IMG/VR virus record: IMGVR_UViG_3300037963_000485
Span: 1-29,476 of that record
Reading direction: 5' to 3' (one strand)
Length of the DNA stretch: 29,476 bases
Source of the DNA: a virus
The translations under genes were made by a program, and so were the position numbers. Shown piece by piece: positions 6,595 through 14,206 of this stretch; position 1 is the first letter of the stretch, and the number at the start of each line of letters is the position of its first letter. Below the pieces are notes generated by a model, which saw nothing but the letters and a program-made list of their open reading frames with translations, searched no databases and was not told the origin of the DNA.

Positions 6595-7452
6595 ATGTCT
6601 AAAAAAATAGATACGCTAGTAGAAGATATATATTCTACTATAGAGAAAGGCTTGGATAAATCTACTACTGATAAAACATTTATTGAAGAATTTCTAAAGA
6701 ATATTATCGCTACTTTAAATAAGTTTCTTTTTGAAAAGAGAGAGGACATGACTACTCTTAGACTTTCTCAGATAGGAAGACCTGACAGGCAGTTATGGTA
6801 TGATATTAACATACCTAACAAGCCTTTTAAAGTAGATGGAAAAACTAAGATAAAGTTTTTGTATGGAGAAATACTTGAGTCACTACTTATACTTCTTGCT
6901 CAAGCTTCAGGACATAGAGTTTCTGAAGAGCAGAAGATGGAAGAAATAAATGGTGTCAAAGGTCATAAAGATTGTAGGATAGATGGTACACTTGTAGATA
7001 TTAAGAGTGCATCTTCTTATGGTATGAAAAAGTTTAAGGATGGTTCTCTCTTTACCAATGACCCTTTTGGTTATATAGCACAGATAAGTGCCTATGCAGA
7101 GAGTGCAGGAGATAAAGAAGCAGCATTCCTTGCAATAGATAAATCATCAGGTGAAATTGTTCTTCTTCCCATAGAAGAGATACACATGATAAATGCTTCA
7201 GATAGGGTTGAGCATCTTAAAGGAGTTGTCAATTCCAAAGCACCACCTCAGAAGTGTTACACTGATGAGCCTGATGGTAAGTCAGGCAACAGAAAACTTT
7301 CTATTGGTTGTGTGTTCTGTGGATATAAAGATATGTGTTGGGCAGACGCTAATGGTGGTAGTGGCTTGAGAAAGTTTCAATACTCTACAGGAGTAAGATA
7401 CTTAACTCATGTTTCTAAGACACCTGATGTGCAAGAGATTAGGGATGTATAA
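6595..7452 (+). CDS. Cas4/RecB-like PD-(D/E)XK exonuclease
   Basis: The 285-residue product has the nuclease core RIDG (D130), VDIKSAS (D135, K137) and the RecB-type QxxxY motif (Q163-Y167). It ends with CVFCGYKDMC, where C239, C242 and C248 have the Cx2Cx5C spacing of Cas4 and AddB iron-sulfur clusters. The N-terminal segment SQIGRPDRQLWY matches the Cas4 region that normally supplies the fourth cysteine, but has proline there; C221 may replace it. It takes the role that gp6 exonuclease has in T7: degrading host DNA and processing replication ends. It overlaps endonuclease I by eight bases. ATAAGGAG lies just before the start. Confidence 0.85.
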   Translation: MSKKIDTLVEDIYSTIEKGLDKSTTDKTFIEEFLKNIIATLNKFLFEKREDMTTLRLSQIGRPDRQLWYDINIPNKPFKVDGKTKIKFLYGEILESLLILLAQASGHRVSEEQKMEEINGVKGHKDCRIDGTLVDIKSASSYGMKKFKDGSLFTNDPFGYIAQISAYAESAGDKEAAFLAIDKSSGEIVLLPIEEIHMINASDRVEHLKGVVNSKAPPQKCYTDEPDGKSGNRKLSIGCVFCGYKDMCWADANGGSGLRKFQYSTGVRYLTHVSKTPDVQEIRDV

Positions 7453-7882
7453 AAGAAAAAAGTACAATCACAAATATAAATCTAATTCTGAGTACAATTG
7501 CTCTTGTATATTGAGGAAGAATAAAGTATCATTTAAATACGAAAATCTAAATCTCAATTACAAGTGGGAAGAATCCAAACGATACATACCTGACTTTATC
7601 CTAGAGAATGGAATCATTCTTGAGGTTAAGGGAAGGTTTGTATTGGATGATAGAAAGAAACATCTATTCATAAGAAGCCAACATCCACACTATGATATAA
7701 GATTTGTGTTTGACAATCCAAATAGAAAACTGTATAAGAATGGTAAGATGACTTATGCAGATTGGTGTGACAAATATGACTTCAAGTATTGTAAGTTAGG
7801 TGATGGCATTCCTGAAGATTGGCTACAGACTAATGGCAAACGAAGTGAAATTTACACTAGAAGAAGAAGTACTAAGGGATAG
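7445..7882 (+). CDS. T7 gp3-like endonuclease I (Holliday junction resolvase)
   Basis: The likely start is the ATG at 7445, overlapping the exonuclease stop by eight bases; it gives 145 aa, close to T7 endonuclease I (149 aa). The family signature is clear: RYIPDFIL (D50), GIILEVKGRF (E60, K62), DRKKHLFIRSQHP, DIRFVFDN and ADWCDKY. E16 is the probable fourth acidic residue. This PD-(D/E)XK enzyme cuts branched DNA as a dimer, debranching replicated DNA before packaging and helping break down host DNA. Its place after the exonuclease fits that joint task. Confidence 0.93.
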   Translation: MYKRKKYNHKYKSNSEYNCSCILRKNKVSFKYENLNLNYKWEESKRYIPDFILENGIILEVKGRFVLDDRKKHLFIRSQHPHYDIRFVFDNPNRKLYKNGKMTYADWCDKYDFKYCKLGDGIPEDWLQTNGKRSEIYTRRRSTKG

Positions 7883-8165
7883 AACTTCATCAGAGCAGAC
7901 AATGTTTTTGTGTGTTCTTTTGCAGGCATTACTTGACGCAACTAAACCTAAGTATGAAGGAGAACCTGATGCATCTGTTGTGGAAAGAGACAGAGCAAGA
8001 GCATGGTTCTTTGCTTCAGTAGGTGTTACTGCACAGGATTTTAGAACTGTATGCGACTATGCAAATGTAGACCCTGTTTACATGAAAGAGTTTGCATTCA
8101 AAGTTTTAAAGTCAGGTGAAATAGAATATGTAAGAAAACGAATCAACGCAGTGTTAGGACATTAA
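7833..8165 (+). CDS. Conserved phage protein of unknown function, 110 aa
   Basis: I chose the ATG at 7833 (MANEVKFTLEEE); the frame is open further left, but that would extend deeper into endonuclease I. Even so the two genes share 50 bases in different frames. The product is helical, with RDRARAWFFASVGVTAQDFRTV in the middle, then ANVDP and SGEIEYVRKRINAVL at the end. I have the impression of similar proteins beside endonuclease or RNR genes in marine phages, with no known function. There is no metal site or membrane segment. The next gene starts two bases after its stop. Confidence 0.72.
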   Translation: MANEVKFTLEEEVLRDRTSSEQTMFLCVLLQALLDATKPKYEGEPDASVVERDRARAWFFASVGVTAQDFRTVCDYANVDPVYMKEFAFKVLKSGEIEYVRKRINAVLGH

Positions 8166-8166
8166 T

Positions 8167-10080
8167 ATGAACAATAATTTATTACCAACAGACTATCAAA
8201 ATTTTATTGCTCTTTCTCGTTATGCGAGGTGGAGAGATGAAGACCAAAGAAGAGAGACTTGGACAGAAACTGTTTCAAGATACTTTGACTATATGCAGAA
8301 TCTACACCCTGCAATCCTTACAGACAAACTTAGAAATAAGTTAGAAGAAAAGATTGTAGGTTTACAGGTTATGCCTTCAATGAGAGCATTAATGACTGCA
8401 GGAGAAGCCTTAAAGACTTGTAATGTAACAAGCTATAATTGTAGCTACATTCCTGTTGATTCACCTAGAGCATTTGATGAGTGTATGTATATCCTCATGT
8501 GTGGTACAGGTGTAGGCTTCTCAGTGGAAAGAGATAATGTAAACAAACTACCTACAGTTAATGAACACTTTGAGAATAGCACAACTGTTATTAAGGTTGC
8601 AGATAGTAGACCCGGATGGGCAAGAGCATTACGTGAATTAATTGCAATGCTTTATGTAGGACAAATACCTACACTAGATACATCAGAGGTAAGACCTGCA
8701 GGTGCAAAACTAAAGACAATGGGTGGTAGAGCAAGTGGTCCTCAACCTTTAGTAGATTTATATAACTTTTGTATAAAGATATTTAGAGGAGCAAAGGGAA
8801 GAAAGCTTTTCCCTATTGAGTGTCATGACCTTATGTGTAAGATAGGAGAGGTTGTAGTTGTAGGTGGTGTTAGACGTTCTGCTCTTATATCATTATCCAA
8901 TTTAAATGATGACCAAATGAGACACGCTAAGTCAGGTCAATGGTGGAATGATGAAGGGCAAAGAGCATTAGCAAATAACTCAGTTGCTTACAAAGGCAAA
9001 CCTACTATGGGTACATTCATGAGAGAGTGGTTAGCTTTATATGAATCTCACTCAGGTGAGAGAGGTATCTTCAATCGTAAGTCTGCAATTGCAAAGGTTC
9101 AAGAGAATGGTAGACGAAATCATGAGCATGAGTTTGGATGCAATCCTTGTAGTGAAATCATTCTAAGACCTTATCAGTTCTGTAATCTTACAGAAGTTGT
9201 TGCAAGAGAAACTGATACTCTTGGAACTCTAAAAGAAAAGGTAGAGGTTGCCACTATACTTGGAACTCTACAGTCAACTCTTACTAACTTTAAATACCTC
9301 AGAAAGATTTGGAAGGATAATACAGAAGAAGAAAGATTATTAGGAGTATCTCTTACAGGTATAATGGATTCACCTATACTAAGTCATGAGTCCTTAGAAC
9401 TAGAAGATGTTCTTAACCAACTCAAACAGGTTGCTATTGATACAAATAAAAAGTATGCAGAAATGTTAGGCATACCTCAGTCAACTGCAATCACTTGTGT
9501 AAAACCTTCAGGTACAGTTAGTCAATTAGTTGACAGTGCTTCTGGTATCCATGCAAGACATAACGACTACTACATTAGAACTGTTAGAGGTGGTAACACA
9601 GACCCAATCACACAGTTCATGAAGGATGCAGGCATTCCTGCAGAACCTGACTTCAGTAAGCCTGATACAACAACTGTATTTAGTTTTCCTACCAAGTCAC
9701 CAAAGGGTGCAGTCACAAGAACTGAAATGACTGCTATACAACAGTTAAACTTTTGGTTGACCTATCAAAGACATTGGTGTGAACACAAACCTTCTATTAC
9801 AGTATCTGTTAAAGAAAATGAGTGGATGGAAGTAGGTGCTTGGGTGTATGAAAACTTTGATGAAGTATCAGGTATTTCTTTCTTACCTTTTAGTGAGCAT
9901 ACTTATGAGCAAGCTCCTTATCAGGACATAACTGAATCTGAGTACAAAGAGTTCATGAAGAAGATGCCTAAGTCTATTGATTGGCAGAAGCTTAGAGAGT
10001 ATGAGAAAGAAGATACAACGAAGGGCAGTAAGGAATTAGCCTGTACTGCAGGAGTATGTGAGGTTGTAGATATTCAATGA
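8167..10080 (+). CDS. nrdJ: Adenosylcobalamin-dependent (class II) ribonucleotide reductase
   Basis: This 637-residue monomeric-type class II enzyme reduces ribonucleotides to deoxyribonucleotides with a cobalamin-generated thiyl radical. Visible motifs: TSYNCSY with C92 (redox cysteine), GTGVGFSVERDNV, CNPCSEIIL with C328 (probable radical cysteine), QFCNL with C339 (redox partner), KPSGTVSQLVD, and a C-terminal CTAGVC (C626, C631) that re-reduces the active site. It is somewhat shorter than the Lactobacillus enzyme (739 aa). It needs no second subunit and no oxygen, but it does need B12 coenzyme from the host. Together with exonuclease and endonuclease I it would turn host RNA and DNA nucleotides into phage DNA. 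Confidence 0.95.
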   Translation: MNNNLLPTDYQNFIALSRYARWRDEDQRRETWTETVSRYFDYMQNLHPAILTDKLRNKLEEKIVGLQVMPSMRALMTAGEALKTCNVTSYNCSYIPVDSPRAFDECMYILMCGTGVGFSVERDNVNKLPTVNEHFENSTTVIKVADSRPGWARALRELIAMLYVGQIPTLDTSEVRPAGAKLKTMGGRASGPQPLVDLYNFCIKIFRGAKGRKLFPIECHDLMCKIGEVVVVGGVRRSALISLSNLNDDQMRHAKSGQWWNDEGQRALANNSVAYKGKPTMGTFMREWLALYESHSGERGIFNRKSAIAKVQENGRRNHEHEFGCNPCSEIILRPYQFCNLTEVVARETDTLGTLKEKVEVATILGTLQSTLTNFKYLRKIWKDNTEEERLLGVSLTGIMDSPILSHESLELEDVLNQLKQVAIDTNKKYAEMLGIPQSTAITCVKPSGTVSQLVDSASGIHARHNDYYIRTVRGGNTDPITQFMKDAGIPAEPDFSKPDTTTVFSFPTKSPKGAVTRTEMTAIQQLNFWLTYQRHWCEHKPSITVSVKENEWMEVGAWVYENFDEVSGISFLPFSEHTYEQAPYQDITESEYKEFMKKMPKSIDWQKLREYEKEDTTKGSKELACTAGVCEVVDIQ

Positions 10081-10208
10081 TAGGAAACGAACTTGACTGG
10101 TGGCAGTGGTGGTTACTCATTGCCATTACAATTAATACAGTAATCAATTCAATTGTCTTCTTTAGAGGAAGGAAGGTTTTTAGAAAAAATGCCAACACTG
10201 ATAACTAA
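10077..10208 (+). CDS. Membrane microprotein, 43 aa
   Basis: The ATG overlaps the RNR stop (ATGA). The peptide MIGNELDWWQWW leads into one hydrophobic helix (LLIAITINTVINSIVFF) and ends in a strongly basic tail (RGRKVFRKN), so it is predicted to be one-pass with the C-terminus in the cytoplasm. It overlaps the next gene by 20 bases. It fills what would otherwise be a 108-base gap in a very compact genome. It could be a small membrane effector or lysis accessory; the function is unknown. Confidence 0.5.
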   Translation: MIGNELDWWQWWLLIAITINTVINSIVFFRGRKVFRKNANTDN

Positions 10209-10815
10209 TTTACCTGCAGAAAAGGTATGGGTAAGAAAAGAATATCTTAGAGATTTAAAGGATGGTCATGGTGAATTTGTAGAAGGTGTATGGGTTTGTG
10301 CAAAATCCATTGCAGGTAGAGCATTCTATTTTGAAACTTATCTACCTCAGTATGGAGCATTGTTTGACAAGCTTCCTATCTCTGCCTTTTTATCTGAACC
10401 AAAGATACCTGAAAAAGATTTACCTCTACATGAGTTACAGTTTTGGAACTGTATGGATTATGGTATTGTGTCTATCCACAAACAGTTTATAGCAAGCATG
10501 AACTATGAAATAATAACAAAGAATAGTGGCACTATGAATGGCACTTATATTTGTACACTAGATAACTATCATGAAGATGTAGATACTGTTGATTATAGTA
10601 CAAGTGAAAAACCTGAGGAACATAAATCATTTAACTTAATAGAACTTACCAATGGTCAGTATGCACTCTATCCTAATAACAGAATGAGAGTATATGACAA
10701 TTCCCTTACCCCGAAAGAACCTAAGACACCTGACTTTCGTGTTAGCACTGAAGTATATCAGGTAGAATGTGGTGAAGAAATCAGACTAGGTGATACATCT
10801 GAATATCATTATTAA
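10189..10815 (+). CDS. Conserved marine-phage protein of unknown function, 208 aa
   Basis: The ATG at 10189 is preceded by AGGAAGGAAGG at a longer than usual distance of about 13 bases; the frame also has an upstream TTG at 10153, which I consider less likely. Recognisable segments are EKVWVRKEYLRDLKDGHGEF, PQYGALFDKLPISAF, then LTNGQYALYPNNR and TPDFRVSTEVYQVE. I have a clear impression of this sequence pattern in hypothetical proteins of cyanophages and other marine phages, but know no function. It is mostly beta, soluble and acidic. It is the last gene before the second promoter. Confidence 0.8.
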   Translation: MPTLITNLPAEKVWVRKEYLRDLKDGHGEFVEGVWVCAKSIAGRAFYFETYLPQYGALFDKLPISAFLSEPKIPEKDLPLHELQFWNCMDYGIVSIHKQFIASMNYEIITKNSGTMNGTYICTLDNYHEDVDTVDYSTSEKPEEHKSFNLIELTNGQYALYPNNRMRVYDNSLTPKEPKTPDFRVSTEVYQVECGEEIRLGDTSEYHY

Positions 10816-10822
10816 ATAATCC

Positions 10823-10838
10823 TTGACATTTCTGTCAA
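10823..10838. promoter_or_regulatory. Palindrome over the -35 box, possible operator
   Basis: TTGACA, four bases TTTC, then TGTCAA form a perfect 6-bp inverted repeat that includes the whole -35 element. A dimeric repressor bound here would block RNA polymerase. As RNA it is not made, since it lies upstream of the expected start, so a DNA-level role is more likely than a hairpin role. It has no following T-run, so it is not a terminator. No repressor gene was recognised in the window. Confidence 0.4.
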
Positions 10839-10851
10839 AATTTTGTACAAT
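10823..10851 (+). promoter_or_regulatory. Near-consensus sigma70 promoter before the glycan cassette
   Basis: TTGACA at 10823-10828, a 17-base spacer and TACAAT at 10846-10851 match the bacterial housekeeping consensus at 6 of 6 and 5 of 6 positions. Transcription should start near 10858, only about 15 bases before the next ATG, with AAGGAGG-like GGAAGGAG at 10859-10866 as ribosome binding site. This is the strongest promoter-like sequence I found in the window, and it lies in one of the few gaps between genes. Confidence 0.78.
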
Positions 10852-10872
10852 TCCAAAAGGAAGGAGTATTTT

Positions 10873-11103
10873 ATGTCTGATGATAAAATTAAAAAGCTTG
10901 AAGAAGAAATTCAAGCAAAGAAAAAAGAAGTTGAAGAACTCAAGTATGGTGACTTAAAGCAAGCATGGAAAGAGTTTGAAGCAGCTTCTGAGATTGCCAC
11001 TCAGAAATATAAAAAATACAGAGAAATAGCTAAAGAAAAGTATGGAGCAAATACTATTGCACCAAATCACTTTACTATCTTTGACCAATTTTTTAAGTGG
11101 TAA
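10873..11103 (+). CDS. Small coiled-coil protein, 76 aa
   Basis: The start is the ATG at 10873 after GGAAGGAG; an apparent upstream extension from a TTG lies inside the promoter and is discarded. Residues 4-62 are almost all charged and helical (KIKKLEEEIQAKKKEVEELK and a second Lys/Glu-rich helix) with heptad spacing of Leu, Val and Ile, so a long coiled coil is expected. The C-terminus (HFTIFDQFFKW) is aromatic. As first gene behind the strong promoter it should be well expressed. It may be a scaffold or partner for the following glycosyltransferase; this is inference from position only. Confidence 0.72.
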   Translation: MSDDKIKKLEEEIQAKKKEVEELKYGDLKQAWKEFEAASEIATQKYKKYREIAKEKYGANTIAPNHFTIFDQFFKW

Positions 11104-11106
11104 TTT

Positions 11107-11871
11107 ATGTTTACTTATAAAAGACCTGCTATATACGTGGGGTATGACCCCAAAGAACACATTGCTTTTGAAGTATTAAAATATTCTATTGAAAGATTCA
11201 ATCATAAGTATGACATTATTCCATTGGAGCAGTCATCCTTACGTAGGTCAGGTCTTTATAGAAGAGCTTACTATATTGATGAAGAAGGTCAGAAGAGAGA
11301 TTCATCTGACAAGAGACCCTTTAGTAGTGAGTTTACTTTCACAAGATTTCTAGTTCCATTTATTAATTTACACAAAGGACTCGCACTCTTTATGGATTGT
11401 GATATGTTTGTAAGAGCAGACATCTCAGAAATATTTGATGAGTATGGACAGTATGAAGAGTATGCAGTATCTGTAGTAAAACATGACTACAATCCAAAAG
11501 ATACTAAGAAAATGGACAATCAAAAACAAGAAAATTATAACAGAAAGAATTGGTCAAGTTTCATACTATGGAATTGTGAACATCCTGCTCATGATAATCT
11601 AACTGTAGATGATGTCAATACTAAATCAGGTAGGTGGCTTCATAACTTTAGTTGGCTAGATGAACATGAGATAGGTTCTATTCATCCCAAGTGGAACTTT
11701 TTAGATGGTTGGACAGACGAATCAATTAATCCATGTAATGTACACTTTACAACAGGAGGACCTTGGTTTGATGGTTGGACACCTAAGAGAACAATTGATG
11801 GAAGTTATACAGGTGAGTGGAATACTTTAAGAAACGATTATAACTCAAGACTATTACCAAAGGAATATTAA
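11107..11871 (+). CDS. GT8-like glycosyltransferase
   Basis: The 254-residue protein starts with AIYVGYDPKEHIAFEV, typical of GT-A type sugar transferases, and has LFMDCDMF with a D97-C98-D99 (DXD) metal and nucleotide-sugar site. Further family features are PFSSEFTFTRFLVP before the DXD, VKHDYNP, NWSSFILWNC and HPKWNF. It should move a sugar from a nucleotide donor to an unknown acceptor in the cytoplasm. No signal peptide or membrane anchor is seen. It is followed two bases later by a multi-domain protein that also has a transferase-like domain, so the two probably work on the same glycan or glycoprotein. Confidence 0.85.
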   Translation: MFTYKRPAIYVGYDPKEHIAFEVLKYSIERFNHKYDIIPLEQSSLRRSGLYRRAYYIDEEGQKRDSSDKRPFSSEFTFTRFLVPFINLHKGLALFMDCDMFVRADISEIFDEYGQYEEYAVSVVKHDYNPKDTKKMDNQKQENYNRKNWSSFILWNCEHPAHDNLTVDDVNTKSGRWLHNFSWLDEHEIGSIHPKWNFLDGWTDESINPCNVHFTTGGPWFDGWTPKRTIDGSYTGEWNTLRNDYNSRLLPKEY

Positions 11872-11872
11872 T

Positions 11873-14206
11873 ATGTACACATTTGTAACTTCATTTAGTG
11901 AAGAAGGATATAATACTTATGCAAAGAAAATGCTTGAAAGTGTCGCAGATAAATGGAATCCAAAACATTTTAAACTGTATGCTTACTACCACGATTTCGA
12001 TATTAAAAAGGTTGACCACCCTATTTCTCCTAGCATTGTATATATACATCTTAATGATGTAAAAGAAATGGAACAGTATCGTGAACGAATGAAAGTTCAT
12101 GATGGTACAGAAGGTGGAAAGATACCATATAATTGGAGACTTGATGCAGTCAAATGGTGTCATAAAGTTTATGCATTAACTGAGCAGTCATTCAAGATGA
12201 TGGAAAATAATCCTGAAGAATCCAATTGGTTGATATGGCTTGACGCAGATACAATAACTCATAAAAGATTAGAAAAGAAGGCACTTGATAAATGGCTTCC
12301 TGAAAAAGCAAGTCTTGTACATCTTGGAAGAAAAGATGTTGATTATAGTGAGACAAGCTTCATGGCATTTAATTTACTTTATCATGATGCCTGCTCTATA
12401 CTTGCAGATTTAAGAGGTTGTTATACTCTAGGAGAAACATTATCTTATAGAGAATGGCATGATGGTTTTATATTTGAGAGACTACTCAATATATATAAGG
12501 CACATGGTATGATTGTAAATAATCTATCTGAGAATTGTAAAGGTTTAACTGCCTTCATGCAGTCACCTCTATCAGAATACTTTACACACTTCAAGGGAAA
12601 CTTAAAAAAGAATGCAAACTCTACGAATACAGAAGTTGCACCTGACATCAAGCTACCAAGATACAAACAACTTGCAGATATTATAAGACATTACAAACCA
12701 AAGTCACTTGTAGAAGTTGGAACTTGGAATGGTGGTCGTGCAATAGAAATGGCACTTGCAATGTTTGAGTATAGAGATAAGTGTCACTATCTAGGATTTG
12801 ATTTGTTTGAAGAAGCAAATGAACAGACTGATGACTATGAGATGAACACTAAAAAGCATCACTCAATAGAACTCATTGAGAATAGACTTAATCAGTTTGC
12901 AGAAAAGATGAAAGAAAAAGGTAAGACATTTACTTTTAAACTTCACAAAGGAGATACAAAAGAAACACTAAAGAAGTGTAAGGCTGCTTCAAAAGTAGAC
13001 TTCGCATTCATAGATGGTGGACACTCCTATGAAACTGTAAAGTCTGACTATGAAAATTTAAAGACTGTTCCTATTCTAGTGTTTGATGATTTCTTTTCTA
13101 AGGATGATAAGGGTATGCAACCTGCAGAAAAGAACATGGGTGTAAACAAACTTATAAAAGAAATAGAAGCTTATGGTAAGGTTGTGTTACCTTCTAATGA
13201 TAGAGTAGTAGGTGGTGGCAGAACTCATATTGCTTTTGTTGCAACAAAGAAAGGAATAGAAAAACTTCCTGAACATATAACACGTATGCCTATTGTTGTT
13301 ACACCTAGAGATTCAAGACCTAAAGAAGAAATTTTTGACAATATAAAAGCTAATAAGAAACTTATCAAAAACTTTGGTTGGTTAAAACATAGTAAAATAA
13401 ATAATGAAACTGCAATCATTGTTTCAGGTGGAGAAAGCACTGACTATAGAAAACTAAAAGATATGATAGAGTCTTACAAAGATTATAACAAAGAAAATTG
13501 TAAAGTCTTTTGTGTCAAGCATAGCTATCCTAAATTAATACAACATGGTATACAACCTTTCATGTGTGTTATTCTTGACCCAAGACCTATCACAGGTATT
13601 AGTACTCATGGTGTAAAAAGAAAAGATTTATTTAAGACTATTGATAATAAAACTTTATTCTTAGTTGCTTCCATGACTGACCCTTCTGTAACAAAACATC
13701 TTATTAAAAAGAAAGCAAACATATTAGGTTGGTCTGCCTACTCAGAAGCATTAAGAGATACAGACATTACAGATAAAATAAAACTACATAAAGATACAGG
13801 TATTGATGAAGGAGAAACACTTGTATCAGGTGGCACTTGTGCTGCTATGAGAACAATTTCTCTTGCTCACATACTAGGATTTAGAAACTTTGAGTTGTTT
13901 GGTTTTGACTGCTCTGTACCTAAAGTAACAGAAGAAATGTCTAAAGAAATACTTAATAATAAACCTAAGTATTTTAAAGTTGAAACAAATGGCGAATACT
14001 TTTGGACTACAGGTGAGCTTCTCGCAATGGCACAAGACTGTGAAAAGTTATTTGATAACAAAGAAATAGATGTTTCTATTAATATGAATGGCAAGAACAC
14101 TCTTGTATCTGCAGTATATAAAAATTCTATGAGAGCAACAGAACCTCAGTATTCAGATATACTTCTATCTACAGGTACAAGTAAAGAGGTATGGAATGCT
14201 GCTTAA
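11873..14206 (+). CDS. Three-domain protein: glycosyltransferase-like, methyltransferase, DUF115/MptE-like
   Basis: This 777-residue protein looks like a fusion. Residues 1 to about 250 resemble a GT-A glycosyltransferase with WLIWLDADT (D124, D126). Residues about 262-460 form a class I SAM-dependent methyltransferase of the Methyltransf_24 type: LVEVGTWNGG (E281-G288), YLGFDLF, and FIDGGHSY (D381, H384). Residues about 500-760 match the DUF115/MAF_flag10-like domain: IIVSGGEST (517-523), CVILDPR, SGGTCAAMR (652-660), GFRNFELFGFDCS (669-681). DUF115 proteins include Maf flagellin glycosylation proteins and archaeal MptE. A joint role in building or attaching a modified sugar is inferred. The AAGGAA site precedes the start; the end overlaps the terminase gene by 11 bases. 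Confidence 0.8.
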   Translation: MYTFVTSFSEEGYNTYAKKMLESVADKWNPKHFKLYAYYHDFDIKKVDHPISPSIVYIHLNDVKEMEQYRERMKVHDGTEGGKIPYNWRLDAVKWCHKVYALTEQSFKMMENNPEESNWLIWLDADTITHKRLEKKALDKWLPEKASLVHLGRKDVDYSETSFMAFNLLYHDACSILADLRGCYTLGETLSYREWHDGFIFERLLNIYKAHGMIVNNLSENCKGLTAFMQSPLSEYFTHFKGNLKKNANSTNTEVAPDIKLPRYKQLADIIRHYKPKSLVEVGTWNGGRAIEMALAMFEYRDKCHYLGFDLFEEANEQTDDYEMNTKKHHSIELIENRLNQFAEKMKEKGKTFTFKLHKGDTKETLKKCKAASKVDFAFIDGGHSYETVKSDYENLKTVPILVFDDFFSKDDKGMQPAEKNMGVNKLIKEIEAYGKVVLPSNDRVVGGGRTHIAFVATKKGIEKLPEHITRMPIVVTPRDSRPKEEIFDNIKANKKLIKNFGWLKHSKINNETAIIVSGGESTDYRKLKDMIESYKDYNKENCKVFCVKHSYPKLIQHGIQPFMCVILDPRPITGISTHGVKRKDLFKTIDNKTLFLVASMTDPSVTKHLIKKKANILGWSAYSEALRDTDITDKIKLHKDTGIDEGETLVSGGTCAAMRTISLAHILGFRNFELFGFDCSVPKVTEEMSKEILNNKPKYFKVETNGEYFWTTGELLAMAQDCEKLFDNKEIDVSINMNGKNTLVSAVYKNSMRATEPQYSDILLSTGTSKEVWNAA

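Noticed and set aside
6595-7452. Cas4 protein as part of a CRISPR system
   Set aside because: No CRISPR repeats and no other cas genes; the place between SSB and endonuclease I fits a phage replication exonuclease.
10153-10188. TTG-initiated N-terminal extension of the 208-aa protein
   Set aside because: Would start before the AGGAAGGAAGG site and overlap the membrane microprotein more deeply; the ATG at 10189 is simpler.
10823-10838. Palindrome as a rho-independent terminator of the preceding gene
   Set aside because: Stem is only 6 bp with low GC and the following T-run is short and broken; it fits the -35 box better.
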